From positions 558,001 through 622,000 of the forward strand of contig CANPUZ010000031.1 of NCBI GenBank assembly GCA_947579665.1: a stretch of DNA of 64,000 nt, in the 5' to 3' direction. Positions within the stretch are counted from its first letter, which is position 1, and each line of letters opens with the position of its first letter. Below the pieces are notes generated by a model that was not told the origin of the DNA, made no database searches, and saw only the letters and a program-made list of their open reading frames with translations. This DNA comes from Sympetrum striolatum (taxonomy: Eukaryota > Arthropoda > Insecta > Odonata > Libellulidae). Position numbers and translations under genes: made by a program. Shown one piece after another: positions 21,181-32,250 of the stretch.

Positions 21181-23069
21181 TAATTTTAAATATATTTTAG
21201 CTCGTAAGAAAAAGGAATGTATTTCACTTATTATTTTTCTGGGGTAGAGTGATTCTTCAGGGGTTCGCCCTCGGGTTCTCCATCCCCTTTGAAACCTGCG
21301 GTCGTTGTCTGGTAGTGCAGTCCCCTGTGATATGCTCAATGAAGAAGTCCTAACTAATCCTAATTAAAGAAAGAACATAATTCGTAAGGTGAAATTGGAA
21401 TTAAAGGAAGGGGCATTTCTAAAGCGTAGAAACAACGGCCATAGTAAATGCGCTAATATGCACAATGAATTCCTGCAAAACAAAGATCTCCTCTCAAAAC
21501 ATTGTTCAAGGAAGGAAATAAATACATACAGAAAATATCATTTTGGTGCCTGCAAATGGCGCCCACCTGCGAGGCAGATGCAGACCTGACAGATAACTTA
21601 TGATATCAAACTAGGGCAGTCTTTGTGTTCCAAGTGGCTTCCACTCATAAGCTCAAAATTCGCAAGTTTGAATAAGGTAAATGTATCAACCAATAAAGCA
21701 AATATTATTTTGATATTAATTTTTAAAAATTTCATTACCAAGAATAGTTTGGAAATTAACTAAAGTTAACGTCAATTGCCATATATACCGTCTTGATTGC
21801 AGGTTTAGCATTACTGTTAGACTAGAATATTGATTTAGAAGTTGCAATTCGTTACTCGGGAGTGAATCGGAAAGCATATCTAACGATCATTAGAATCTCC
21901 TAGTATTAATTCCTTCTTTTATAATTAAAACGCAGGAGAAAAAGTGAACTTAAATCCATTACCCAGTGAGATACGTCTTTTTCGTCTGATGATTAACATC
22001 TGGTACTCAAAATATGTTTTATTGCTATATTATTAGGAAACTCAATCGAAAGATAAATATCAAATTTTATCAGAAAGTGTTTTTTTATGGAGTCTGCTTC
22101 ATTAGATTTGAATCGATTATAAGACAACATTTTTTCTTAATGCCACAGTTGTGTTGTAACTGTAAAGTCACATTCAACATTGGCATTTACATAGAAACTC
22201 CATATTCCCACAATAATAAGGAAACATATAAAGCCGATCTAAATATAATTTACGAATTCAGAACGAATTTCTATACATAATTATTAAGATTAATTCATTA
22301 ATTATTATTGATTAATTATTAAATCAATTAAATATTAATTAATAATCCAGTTTTAGGTTGAAACAGCTGCTTGTATAAACCTGAATAATACAAACTAAGT
22401 AGTCAAACATTTTCAGTCGAGGAGGAAGAGTATTATTCTTTTGTATTAAAACGCAATACGTTTATGACGTCCTCATTTATAAAAATGTAGGTACCCGAAA
22501 AACCGCGATCCTTTACTTTTATATCATAAAGTAGATTTATAGAAGGTCTACGCTGCCGCTCAAACTGATTATTTTCAAACAAATCTTAAATTCAAATAAT
22601 CACGCACAGTTCTCCTAGAACATCTCAAATGTCTTCCTTAATATGAAACATAAAATTTTTAATACTTCGAAATTCCATAAGATGATGAAATTTAAAAAAT
22701 TATCTGTAAAATATGAAAGTATCGTCTGTTTACTTAACTTGGAGATCCAGCCTATCGTTGTCCCCCGAGCCTCTTCCGTTGATGGTGTTAAATCGCATTT
22801 GTGAAGAGTGTACGGCAAAGTCTTATCGAAATTGGAGCAAGTTCACTTTCTTAAAACTGAAAAGAATAGAAACACCAAAATAATTAATCATTCATTACTG
22901 AATATGGTAATATCAAGAAGAGAATGATTTAAAAATAAAATTCCCGGTGACAAAGAAAAATATCGCAGGTAAAAATAAGGATGGTTCTGACATAAGAGGA
23001 AAATTAATTTAGTGCAGATTGTATGGAGACGAGGATACGTTACTACGCAACGATGGGAGTTTAAACATT
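21181..23069. other. No supported gene
   Basis: AT-rich. Frames at 21,389-21,589 and 22,014-22,280 (plus) match no family I know. An ATTAAT-rich block at about 22,280-22,345 is low complexity. Confidence 0.45.
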
Positions 23070-23081
23070 GATATCAAATAA
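23070..23081. repeat. Candidate target duplication, left
   Basis: GATATCAAATAA immediately before the first CGAGTAAAA of the four-copy B-box block; the same 12 bases occur at the far end of the block (27,688-27,699). Confidence 0.4.
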
Positions 23082-24224
23082 CGAGTAAAATGTTGCTTGC
23101 ATACTGCAAGCAGATCGACAACACTAATATCATGTCGGCATCATATTGGGACGGTCCTCAAAAGAAAAAAAAAAGGATTGAAATTTTTCTTAAAATTCAC
23201 TAAAATTTCATCGTCTGGCATCGAACCCGGGTCTTACTGGTGAACTAACTATGCAGCACAATAGAAGATCATCATCTCTAACCATGTGTGAAAATTCAAG
23301 TAGAAATATTAACTGCAACTTCCTCAAACGACGTCCTACGTTTCCCTTATATTCCTTATGAGAGAAATGCTAATGTGCTCTGGCATCGAACCCAGGAATA
23401 GTACGGTGTTATCTAAATTTTTTTCTAAAACCAATTCTTTTCATACTTTCATCATCTTCCAGCCGAGTACGAACTTCCTATCATTTCGATAAAGGCATCA
23501 AAAAAATAATGAAATACTAAACAAATATATTTTAAACGGGAGACATATTTGCCGCCCGGCATCGAACCCGGATCTTTCTGGTAATACTTCCTATGCAACA
23601 TAATAGAAGATCACCATCTCTAACTATGTGTGAAAATTCAAGCAGAAATATTGGCTGCAACTGCCTCAAACGACGACTTACTTTTCCCTTATATTCCTTA
23701 TGAGAGAAATGTTAATGTGCTTTGGCATCGAACCCAGGAATAGTACGGGCTTAAGAAATTTTTTTTCTTAAACCAATTCTTAATATATATCTTCTAGCTG
23801 AGCGAAAAGTTCCTTACATTCCGGTAAGTGCATCAAAAAAATTAATGAATAACCATCCCCATGCATTTTAAATGCGGGATTTTTGCATCGTCCTAGCGTC
23901 GAACCCAGGACGTTCTCATTAGTAATCATTAATGTTTTTAATAGTTCTTGACCATATCTGTAAGCTCCTTGAATTTCGATTCTCTACCTGTCCGGGAAGT
24001 ATTATTTAAAATATTTTAAAAATCTCCATCATGTATCCTTATGGAGAAAATCGGGACTTTGGGGCCTTCTGGAATCGAACCCATGACACCGAGGTTCAAT
24101 GTCGGCTTTTTCCTGGAGGTTACACGTCATGGCCATAACGTCGTAAAAATTTCAAGTCGGTGGCATTTGTGGAACATGCTTAGACTTTTGATCCCCAGTG
24201 TATATATATATATATATCTATTAT
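23081..24224. mobile_element. B-box element copy 3 (divergent subtype)
   Basis: Six TCGAACC sites at 23,221, 23,386, 23,562, 23,728, 23,899 and 24,075 (spacings 165, 176, 166, 171, 176). The first units differ from those of the other copies: two near-identical blocks ending GGCATCGAACCCAGGAATAG (near 23,386 and 23,728) show an internal duplication of about 342 bp, that is, two units. The tail is a TA microsatellite. Confidence 0.9.
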
Positions 24225-25380
24225 ACGAGTAAAATGTAGCTTGCATACTGCAAGCAGATCGAAAACACTAATTTCATGTCGGCATCCTATCGGGAAGGCC
24301 GACAAAAGAGAAAAAAAAGGATTGAAAATATTCTTAAAATTCGCTGCAATTTAATCGTCTGGCATCGAACCTGGGTCTTAATGGTGAACTTACTATGCAG
24401 CACAACAGAAAATCACCATCTCTTACTATGTGAGAAAATTCAAGCAGATATATTGGCTCCAACAGCCTCAAACGAAGTCCTACTTTTCAATAATGTAATA
24501 ATATCGGAAATTTAAAACACGTTTATGATATGTATCTATGTTTTCTATCTATATGCCTAATTTCATGTTTTAATATTATTGTGAAGGGGTCTAAATTAAT
24601 TCTTAAAAATCGGAAAATTTAGATTTAGATATATACCCCGCGAGCCGCCAGAGGCGTATGGCAGGAGGTTTACTGATTGTAGAGACGCCTGGTGTCGAAC
24701 CCAGGAAATATTGGCAGCTGTGAATGCACAGTATGACTTATTAGGACTTCATCTTATTTCATACAAATTTTGAAGTCGATATCATGCCGGGCAGTACCTA
24801 AAACTTTTTACTGTTATCTCCATAAGAAATGCATGGAGGAATGTAAATGGCCCTCTGGGATCGAACCAAGGACCATCAGCGAATATATAAAATTCGATTA
24901 TGAAATATATGTATGATCTCCAACCTCATGCCGAATTTCAAGTTTCCTTGCCATCGGGAAAGGGTCCAAAAAAAATCTTAAAAATCGCCACAATGCATTT
25001 TAAACGGCCGATTTTTGCCTCGACCTAGCATCGAACCCAGGATATTTTCCGTAAAACTCATTTATGTTTTCGATAGATCATGACCATATATATAGGCTCC
25101 ATGATTTTTGATTCTCTACCTATCCGGGAAGTATTTTTTAAAAATTCCCAAAAATCACGGCAATGCATTTAAACGGGAAAAATTGGGACTTTGCGGCTCT
25201 CTGGAATCGAACCAATGACATTGAGGTTCAAAATCGTAATTTTTCTGGAGGTTACACGTTATGGCCAATATGTCGTAAAAATTTCAGGTCAATGACGATT
25301 GTGGTTTAGCCTGTGAATTTGTATCCTCGCTATATATATATATGGATACATGAATGAATCCGGAGAAGCATCTATCTATT
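24225..25380. mobile_element. B-box element copy 4, with LINE fragment inside
   Basis: The second B-box of the consensus is deleted (sequence jumps after CAATAATGTAATAATATCGG), leaving five. It is interrupted at 24,622-24,668 by a short LINE tail. The end reads CCGGAGAAGCATCTATCTAT and runs straight into copy 5. Confidence 0.9.
24622..24668 (-). mobile_element. 47-bp LINE 3' tail inserted in copy 4
   Basis: GATTTAGATATATACCCCGC and GAGCCGCCAGAGG are the same as the LINE end at about 14,575-14,615. The insert is flanked by TTTA on both sides (24,618-24,621, 24,669-24,672), while the uninterrupted copy 1 has a single TTTA there (about 8076). This is a heavily 5'-truncated retrotransposition, younger than copy 4. 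Confidence 0.8.
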
Positions 25381-25382
25381 AT

Positions 25383-26492
25383 ACGAGTAAAATGTAGCTT
25401 GCATACTGCAAGCAGATCGATAATACTATTTTCATGTCGGCATCATATCGGGACGGCCATCAAGAGAAAAAAATGGAATGAAATTTTTCTTAAAATTCGC
25501 TGAAATTCCATCGTCTGGCATCGAACCCGGGTCTTTACTGTGAACTTACTATGCAGCATATTAGAACATCACCATCTCTAACTATGTGTGAAAATTCAAT
25601 CAGAAATATGGGCTACAACTGCCTCAAAAGACGTTCTGATTTTCACGAATTTAAATGGCTCTCTGGATTCGAACCAAGGACGATTTTGAAAATCTAAAAA
25701 ATGTGTTTGAAAGTTATTTATGATCTCCATCTATAAGCCGAATTTGAAGTTTCTGTATTATTGGCAAAGGTTTCAAAATAATTCCTAAAAATCGGATCAA
25801 CTTCTGATTGCAGAGACACCTGGTGTCGAACCAAGGACACATTGATAGCTGTGAATGCACTGTTTGATTTGTATGGACTTGATCTTTCTATATGCAAAGT
25901 TTGAAGTCGATATCGTGCCGGAAAGTACCTAATATTTGTTTCCGTTATCTCCGTAAGAAATGCATTGAGGAATTTAAATGTCCCTCTGGGATCGAACCAA
26001 GGACCATCAGCGAATATGAAAAATCTGATCATGAAACATATTCATGATATCTATCCACGTGCCGAGTTTCAAGTATCTGTGTTATCGGGAAAGAATCCAA
26101 AAAAAATCTTCAAAATCGCCGCAATGCATTTTAAACGGCCGATTTTTGCCCCGACCTAGCATCGAACCATGGACGATGTTCGGCGATGTCTTTTTTTTTT
26201 GTTGGATATCCACGGCATCTAGCGATCCCTCTAATTTCAACTCTCTACCTTTCCGAGAAGTGCCTCAAAAAAATTTTCGAAAATCTTCACCATATATCCT
26301 TATGGAGAAAATCGGGACTTTGGGGCCTTCTGGAATCGAACCCATGACACTGAGGTTCAAAGTCGGATTTTTTCTGAAGGTTACACGATATGGCCAATAT
26401 GTCGTAAAAATTTCAAGTCAGTGGCACTTGTGGAACATGCTTAGACTTTTGATGCCCTATGAATGAATGAATGAGTGAGTGTGTATATAGGT
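25383..26492. mobile_element. B-box element copy 5
   Basis: Six B-box-like sites (near 25,521, 25,668, 25,827, 25,992, 26,161, 26,335). The tail differs: ATGAATGAATGAATGAGTGA replaces the usual CTAT or TA tract, so the microsatellite region evolves freely. Confidence 0.9.
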
Positions 26493-27690
26493 ACGAGTAA
26501 AAAGTAGCTTGCATACTGCAAGCAGATCGGCAATACTAATTTCATATCGGCATCATATCGGGACGGTTCTCAAAAGAACAAAAAAATGATTCAAAATATT
26601 CTTAAAATTCGCTGCAATTTTATCGTCTGGCATCGAACCCGGATCTTACTGGTATAATACTATGCAGCACAATAGAAGATCACCGTCTCTAACTATGTGT
26701 GAAAATTCAAGCAGAAATATTGGCTACAACTGCCTCAAAAGACGTTCTAATTTTCACGAATGTAAATGGCTCTCTGGATTCGAACCAAGGACGATCTTTG
26801 AAATCTAAAATATGTTTCTGAAAGTTATTTATGATCTCTATCTATATGCCGAATTTCAAGTTTCTATATTATTGGGAAAGTTTTCAAAATAATTCCTAAA
26901 TATCGTATCAACTTATGATTACAGAGACACCTGGTGTCGAACCCTAGAAATATTGTAAGCTGTGAATGCACAGTTTGATCTGTAAAGACTTGCTCTTCTA
27001 TCATGCAAAGTTTGAAGTCGATAGCATGCCGGGAAGTACCTTAATTTTGTTTCCGTTATCTCCGTAAGAAATGCATTGAGAATTGCAAATGGCCCTCTGG
27101 GATCGAACCAAGGATCATGAGCGAACATCTAAAATTTGATTATTAAATATATGTTCATGATATCTATTTACGTGCCGAGTTTCAAGTATCCATGTTATCG
27201 GGAAAGGATCAAAAAAATTCTTAAAAATCGCCGCAATGCATTTTAAACGGCCGATTTTTGCACCGACCTAGCATCGAACCATGGACAATATTCGAAGATG
27301 TCTTTTTGATTTTCGTTGATATGTACGGCTTCTAGCGATCCCTCGAATTTCAACTCTCTACTTTTCCGGGAAGTGCCTCAAAAAAATTTTCGAAAATCCC
27401 CGCCATGTATTCTTATGGGGAAAATCGCGACTTTGGGGCCTTCTGGAATCGAACCCATGACACTGAGGTTCAAAGTCGGCTTTTTCCTGGAGGTTACACG
27501 TTATGGCCATAACGTTGTAAAAATTTCAAGTCGGTGGCACTTGTGGAACATGGTTAGAATTTTGATCCCCTATATATATATATAGGTAGATCCGGAGAAA
27601 CGTCTATATATAATAGATATCCGGAGAAGCGTCTATATATAATAGATATATATATAAGTATATCCGGAGAAGCGTCTATATATAATAGAT
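26493..27690. mobile_element. B-box element copy 6, with tripled terminal motif
   Basis: Six sites (first at 26,633). The last part is a direct triplication of the terminal motif ATCCGGAGAAGCGTCTATAT followed by ATAATAGATAT (about 27,587-27,690), consistent with slippage or repeated end-joining at this terminus. Confidence 0.9.
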
Positions 27691-27699
27691 ATCAAATAA
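27688..27699. repeat. Candidate target duplication, right
   Basis: GATATCAAATAA, identical to 23,070-23,081. The first bases may be element-derived (ATAGATAT is part of the terminal motif), so the true duplication may be about 8-9 bp. Confidence 0.4.
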
Positions 27700-30600
27700 T
27701 ATTCGAAATACGTAACGAAGAAGGTTCATTTTTACTTGCCTTAGGAGACCAAGTTATGTTACTGGTGACATTTTGCTACATATTTAAATTAATTTGAAAC
27801 GAAATATTCAAAATTAGCTACCCCAGATATCCCTCATAAATTTCCTTATGAAATTAAGAAGAAAGTGAGTGGAAATTGATTTCCGGTTGCTAATGAATTC
27901 ATGGAAATAAATTTCAGCTTTGAACAAACATGCTGCAATCTGATCGGTCGAATTCTCCAACGCCCACCTCTCAATTTGAACATTTTGATTAATTATAATA
28001 ATAATTTAAAAGTCATTAAATTGTATGAAGTATAACCTTCATCGTAATTTCAATTATCTAGATCATTAATTTTCATGAACTATATATTTCTACTTCACGT
28101 TTATTTGGAATTATCATAGAAGGGATTGCTCGAAATATTGTAGTCTTTATGAATGTTGACAGTTAAATGATTTTTTAAGATATTACAATTTTATAACGAT
28201 AACTACCTTAAGATTCTTATAACTGTGTCAAAACATAACGAATTATTTTATCTTATTTATCGCAATAATAACTCCTACTTTGTGATAGCAAAAGAATGGG
28301 ATTTGCGTACTGATATAACTTATAAGGTCCATGTGGCGGACTGATATAAATTTAAAGTAAATCTATTGTTGTATGTGCTAACATTGGAGACCTTTAACGA
28401 ATGAAAAATAATCGAAAAGAAGGGGAATTTGTTCACAAAATAGCCGCACTGGCGATCATCCTTAAATAGAAATTATAATAACATTAGATTCCAATTCCAT
28501 TTAAATAAAGTAAATAATTTATTGCTTGAATTTCAAAAGTGGATTCTTTTAAATAAAAATTAGCGACTCTCCTTTAAGTAGTTATTTGTTTCAAAAAACA
28601 TAAAAGGATATTAGAGACGTTGAATTTCGATCGTGGTCAGTCTAGTCGCGAGAGGCCCGGGTCATAAATTCAACCTTTGCGGATCAAGGATCACTGATTA
28701 ATCAACGTCACTCTATACGCTAAGTTATCAAATTGTAGAGTGAGTGAAGAGTTAAATTTATATATCTATAGTATTAATTCGCGACATGATAATGTGACGT
28801 GTTAATTTTTATGCATATTCAATACTATTCTCTCACCAGCTAGACAGTTTTAAATGTAGATGAAAGACTAAGTTGAAATACCATACGTTAAAATTGCATG
28901 ATAATATGAAATAATTGAAAGGCCATTATATATCACCATTACTGCAATTAGTCATCACCTTTTTAAATGGTTAGAGTAATATATAGAAACTGAAGTATAT
29001 TTATGGAGAAGTACTAATAATATCTTGCACTACGGAAACATCGCTCTACTATTACGACTATGATATTGAAGAAATTTTGCCAAAGTGATTAAAACTTATG
29101 CATGGAAAGGAAAATATGAATTACCTTGAAAAAGAGCACGGAAAGAATCCCGTATTTTCAGTCTGCACCATAAGAAATCTTTTGCATACATTTCAGATGC
29201 TAGTGGCACAAGGTAAGATTTAGGTCACATTTCGCATTATGAGATATTTACCGATATCAAATTAAAGTATACTGTTATCGTCAACGTGATACAATGAAAT
29301 GTACTTTGCATTCCTTGGCTCGTCCGAGGTAGGTAATGCACCACATTGAACTATGGAAGTCGAGGAGAAAGCATTCTAGGTCATTGAAACAAAACATCGA
29401 GATAAGCGAAACACTTTACGACATATTGCTCGCTCACTTTGGAAAGAATTTTATCTTAAAAGGAACGGAAAGGGAAAGCGAAATCATCTTTGTGTGTGTA
29501 TGTATACAAGTAACTCTCACTTCTCTTTACAGAGATTTAGAATGAGGCGGGAAAGCGAAACTGCATGCTTATGACTAACGAAGCAAAGCACCAAGGCTAA
29601 TCGGATAAAATCATGGCTCCCGAAATGTAATACTTCGCTCTGACTAAAAACTAGCAATAAATTAAGTAAAAAAAACATGGCCTGTTTAGATTATTTTGGT
29701 AACAATACAGTGATAGCTACCGAACAGGACAGCACAATTTCAGAGACTGTTATTAATATCACCGTAGAAAGCTATCTAAAATTCGAATTGATAAGATTAT
29801 AAAACCTGTACCATTTTCCCTATTCGGATATATGGAGTAAACGCGGAAAGGTACGTGTTTATTAGTAACTAGGGGAGCAATGCACCACAGCTAAATCTCA
29901 CAGGTAGGGAATGAAAAGGAGATTAAGTCAAACAGATCATAGGAATTGCCAAGTCTTACAGCTTATGTTCATAATGTTCAAGAACGATATCCTTTGAAAC
30001 ATAACTTCTTGTTAATGAATTTAAGAATTTAGTTTATGAGAAAGGTTAACTCTGAAATAATTATCTAATTCAGATGAATCTCCAATAAAACTCTATATAA
30101 ATCTATCTTTCTCTATGTGAAGGGCTTTTACTAGACTAATACGAAACAGCGAAGAAAGAGAAGGCATGATACCGGATTAATCTATGAGAGGCTTATTGCC
30201 TGAACTACCAAATAAGACCCTGAATAAGAGAAGAAATTGCCTATGCACTGGTATAATTCTGTTAAAGTCCAATCGTTGCTTAGACAGCGAAAAGATATTA
30301 ATACCGAAGAGCATGATTTATTAGCAATTGAGTTACGAATACTATATGTGGAACGAGACCATCGTGGACTGCATTTTATGATAAAGCGTGGAATCGCAAA
30401 GTAAAGGTTTGAGGTTTCCATTATAACATAACTGCTCGTGGTAAAGGTACAAAGAAACGAATAAAGCGTAGCTGTAACGAGGTGTTCTAATTTCGGAAAG
30501 AGCGAATACTTAGGTCCGCCTGAGCCCATGACAATCACTTTCTCCACTCCTTAATTACCATCTGTTTAGCTACGGCTGGATTCTTCTCTTAAACGTCGCC

Positions 30601-31371
30601 TATTCTTTCTCAAATATGTCCAAGCGGATGAAAGTTTCGGCACGATATTTACCAATATCAAAACAATATATGGCTCGCGAATGATTTAAATTGATCGTTT
30701 CACATGGGTCAGTTCTATCAGAAAAGGCTGACATGTAGTCTGAATAATATTCTTTGAAACGATTTTAAGTTAACGGTAAACGGTAAAGGTGATATCAGAA
30801 AGAACTATCTAACTTAGTGGAGGTGGAGTGCTGAGATAACTCAAACCGGCAAAGCAAATCCAGGCTAGCTGGAATTACCAAAGAGGAATTATATTTAATG
30901 ATTTATCACATTCATGCGTTTGTGTTAGCATTGCTGATTTTCTTTATGCCTAGAATATTAATTATTCCTAGGAAAATGATTTAAATGATACGACTCGAAA
31001 ATATAATATTAATTTTTCGATATCAAAAATAAAGTCCAGGTGATAAAGCGAGATACGGGAAGAACTAATATGTTCAAATGCCTACGTTTGTGCATACAGT
31101 ATGAAAAAGTAAAAAATGACCATGAGCATTGGCGGTGAAAGAATTTAGAAGGTGATTTCGGATGTACAGAGAAAGCATTTCCATGGTCCCAGCTGGCTTT
31201 TCTAAAAATTGCGATGAGGAAGATTCACTGAGGATCTATCGATTATATTTTAGGAGGCAAAGCATTTTCATGATTCAGAACATACAAATAGCAATGTATT
31301 CTAAAATTCCAAGATTCCGAAAATATTTCAAAAAATATATGATGAAGCACATTAATATGTATTCTGTTTAC
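27700..31371. other. Mostly unassigned; no supported gene
   Basis: AT-rich to moderate GC. Exon-like fragments with acceptor and donor appear, such as CATTTCAG, ATGCTAGTGGCACAAG, GTAAGATT near 29,190-29,225, but none links into a frame. The 121-codon minus frame at 30,182-30,547 (starts MEKVIVMGSGGPKYS) is the longest open one and matches no family known to me. This may be the body of the minus-strand member of the duplicated pair starting near 32.2 kb. Confidence 0.35.
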
Positions 31372-31488
31372 CTGATATAGAGAACCGGTTCACCAATTTG
31401 ACGAATCCTTCCACCGCCATTTCCGAAATTCCAGTTAGTGATACGCCAGTCCATTCCGAAAATCCGAGAAAATTCAATTTCTCAATAT
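31372..31488 (-). CDS. Exon of duplicated gene pair, minus member (exon 2b)
   Basis: A 117-bp block with TTTTGACAG before it and GTAAAC after it. Entered in phase 1 (the phase left by the first exon) it is open throughout: DIEKLNFLGFSEWTGV to VEGFVKLVNRFSIS, leaving phase 1 again, so it is a symmetric exon. The plus-strand counterpart at 36,411-36,535 shares GAGAAATT, GGATTTTCGGAA-like and GGAAGGATTCGTCA segments and the intron before it. The alignable intron and exon show duplication of a real spliced unit. Function is unknown; no domain is recognised. Confidence 0.5.
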
Positions 31489-31944
31489 CTGTCAAAATTA
31501 AAACATTAAATTAATTAAATTTTGAATAAATTTAATCAGGCAAGCGTTTAATTCAAGAGCTATGGGCGTGTATGAACTTCTAACGGTAGCATTCAAAGAA
31601 CGATGCTCGTTATTTTGAAATGAAAGTGACCGTTATAAAAAAGGTCCATGATACCCCGTTAAATAAAAAATATGTATTAAAAGGAAACCGGAGATATTTT
31701 ATTTGGTCGATTAAGTTGAATAAGGCATTTATTTAATTTTATGAATTAGATAGTATGTTTCTATTTCGAGCGTGAGAAGTAAAACATTCCATATATCAAA
31801 TTAGATGAATCGGAAACACTAAATACTGCTTGAATAACAATAATAACTGCTTAGTTAAAAAATTAAGGAATTTTGAAATTCCATACAATCAGATAATATC
31901 TCAAATGAAGTATGATGAAACAAATGAATATATATTCTATTCAC

Positions 31945-32069
31945 GTAATTTTGAGATCCGGTTGTCCGCTGTGATGTGAGTGACGAATCCTTCAACAGCA
32001 CTTTTCTTCCGAAATCATAAGTACTGATACACCGATGTGGAAATCCAAGAAAATTCAATGCCAGTAGAT
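31945..32069 (-). CDS. Exon of duplicated gene pair, minus member (exon 2a)
   Basis: A 125-bp block after TTGTCTTCAG. In phase 1 it reads DLLALNFLGFPHRCISTYDF to LKDSSLTSQRTTGSQNY. It resembles exon 2b (LNFLGF core, KDSS/VEGF region), so the minus member appears to carry two copies of this exon. The donor (GTGAAT) is weaker. If read beyond the donor the frame continues to 31,855. Confidence 0.4.
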
Positions 32070-32163
32070 CTGAAGACAATGAAACATCAAATTGTATAAA
32101 ATTATGTTTGAATTAAATCATTTAATTCATTGAGCAACAGTTTTTTCAGAAAATTTTACTTAC

Positions 32164-32197
32164 CGACTACACCAGAAGAAATCTCGCCGACGACTGA
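32164..32197 (-). CDS. First exon of minus member, start codon lost
   Basis: Inverted copy of the plus-strand first exon. It reads GAG ATT TCT TCT GGT GTA GTC G then GTAAGT, where the plus member has ATG TCT TCT GGT GCA GTC G then GTAAGT. The start ATG has become ATT, so this member is either a pseudogene or starts elsewhere. The initiator TCAGT is at 32,193-32,197. Confidence 0.5.
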
Positions 32198-32250
32198 GGA
32201 AAAAACCGTTTCTATAAACTTTGAACAGAAATCAAGAAATCTGATTGGCC
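32193..32250 (-). promoter_or_regulatory. Core promoter of minus member
   Basis: On the minus strand: GGCCAATCAG (32,250-32,241, CCAAT box), AGTTTATAGA (about 32,220-32,211, TATA-like), CCTCAGTCG (initiator TCAGT at 32,197-32,193). Order and spacing match the plus-strand copy at 35,081-35,137, while the sequence between has diverged. Confidence 0.55.

Noticed and set aside
30182..30547. 121-codon minus frame as a gene
   Set aside because: No recognisable motif, no promoter or splice context; kept only as a note in the region entry.
29990..30820. Possible 750-bp diverged duplication (CTTTGAAAC...AACTATCTAA blocks)
   Set aside because: A few short phrases recur, but I could not align longer stretches with confidence by eye.
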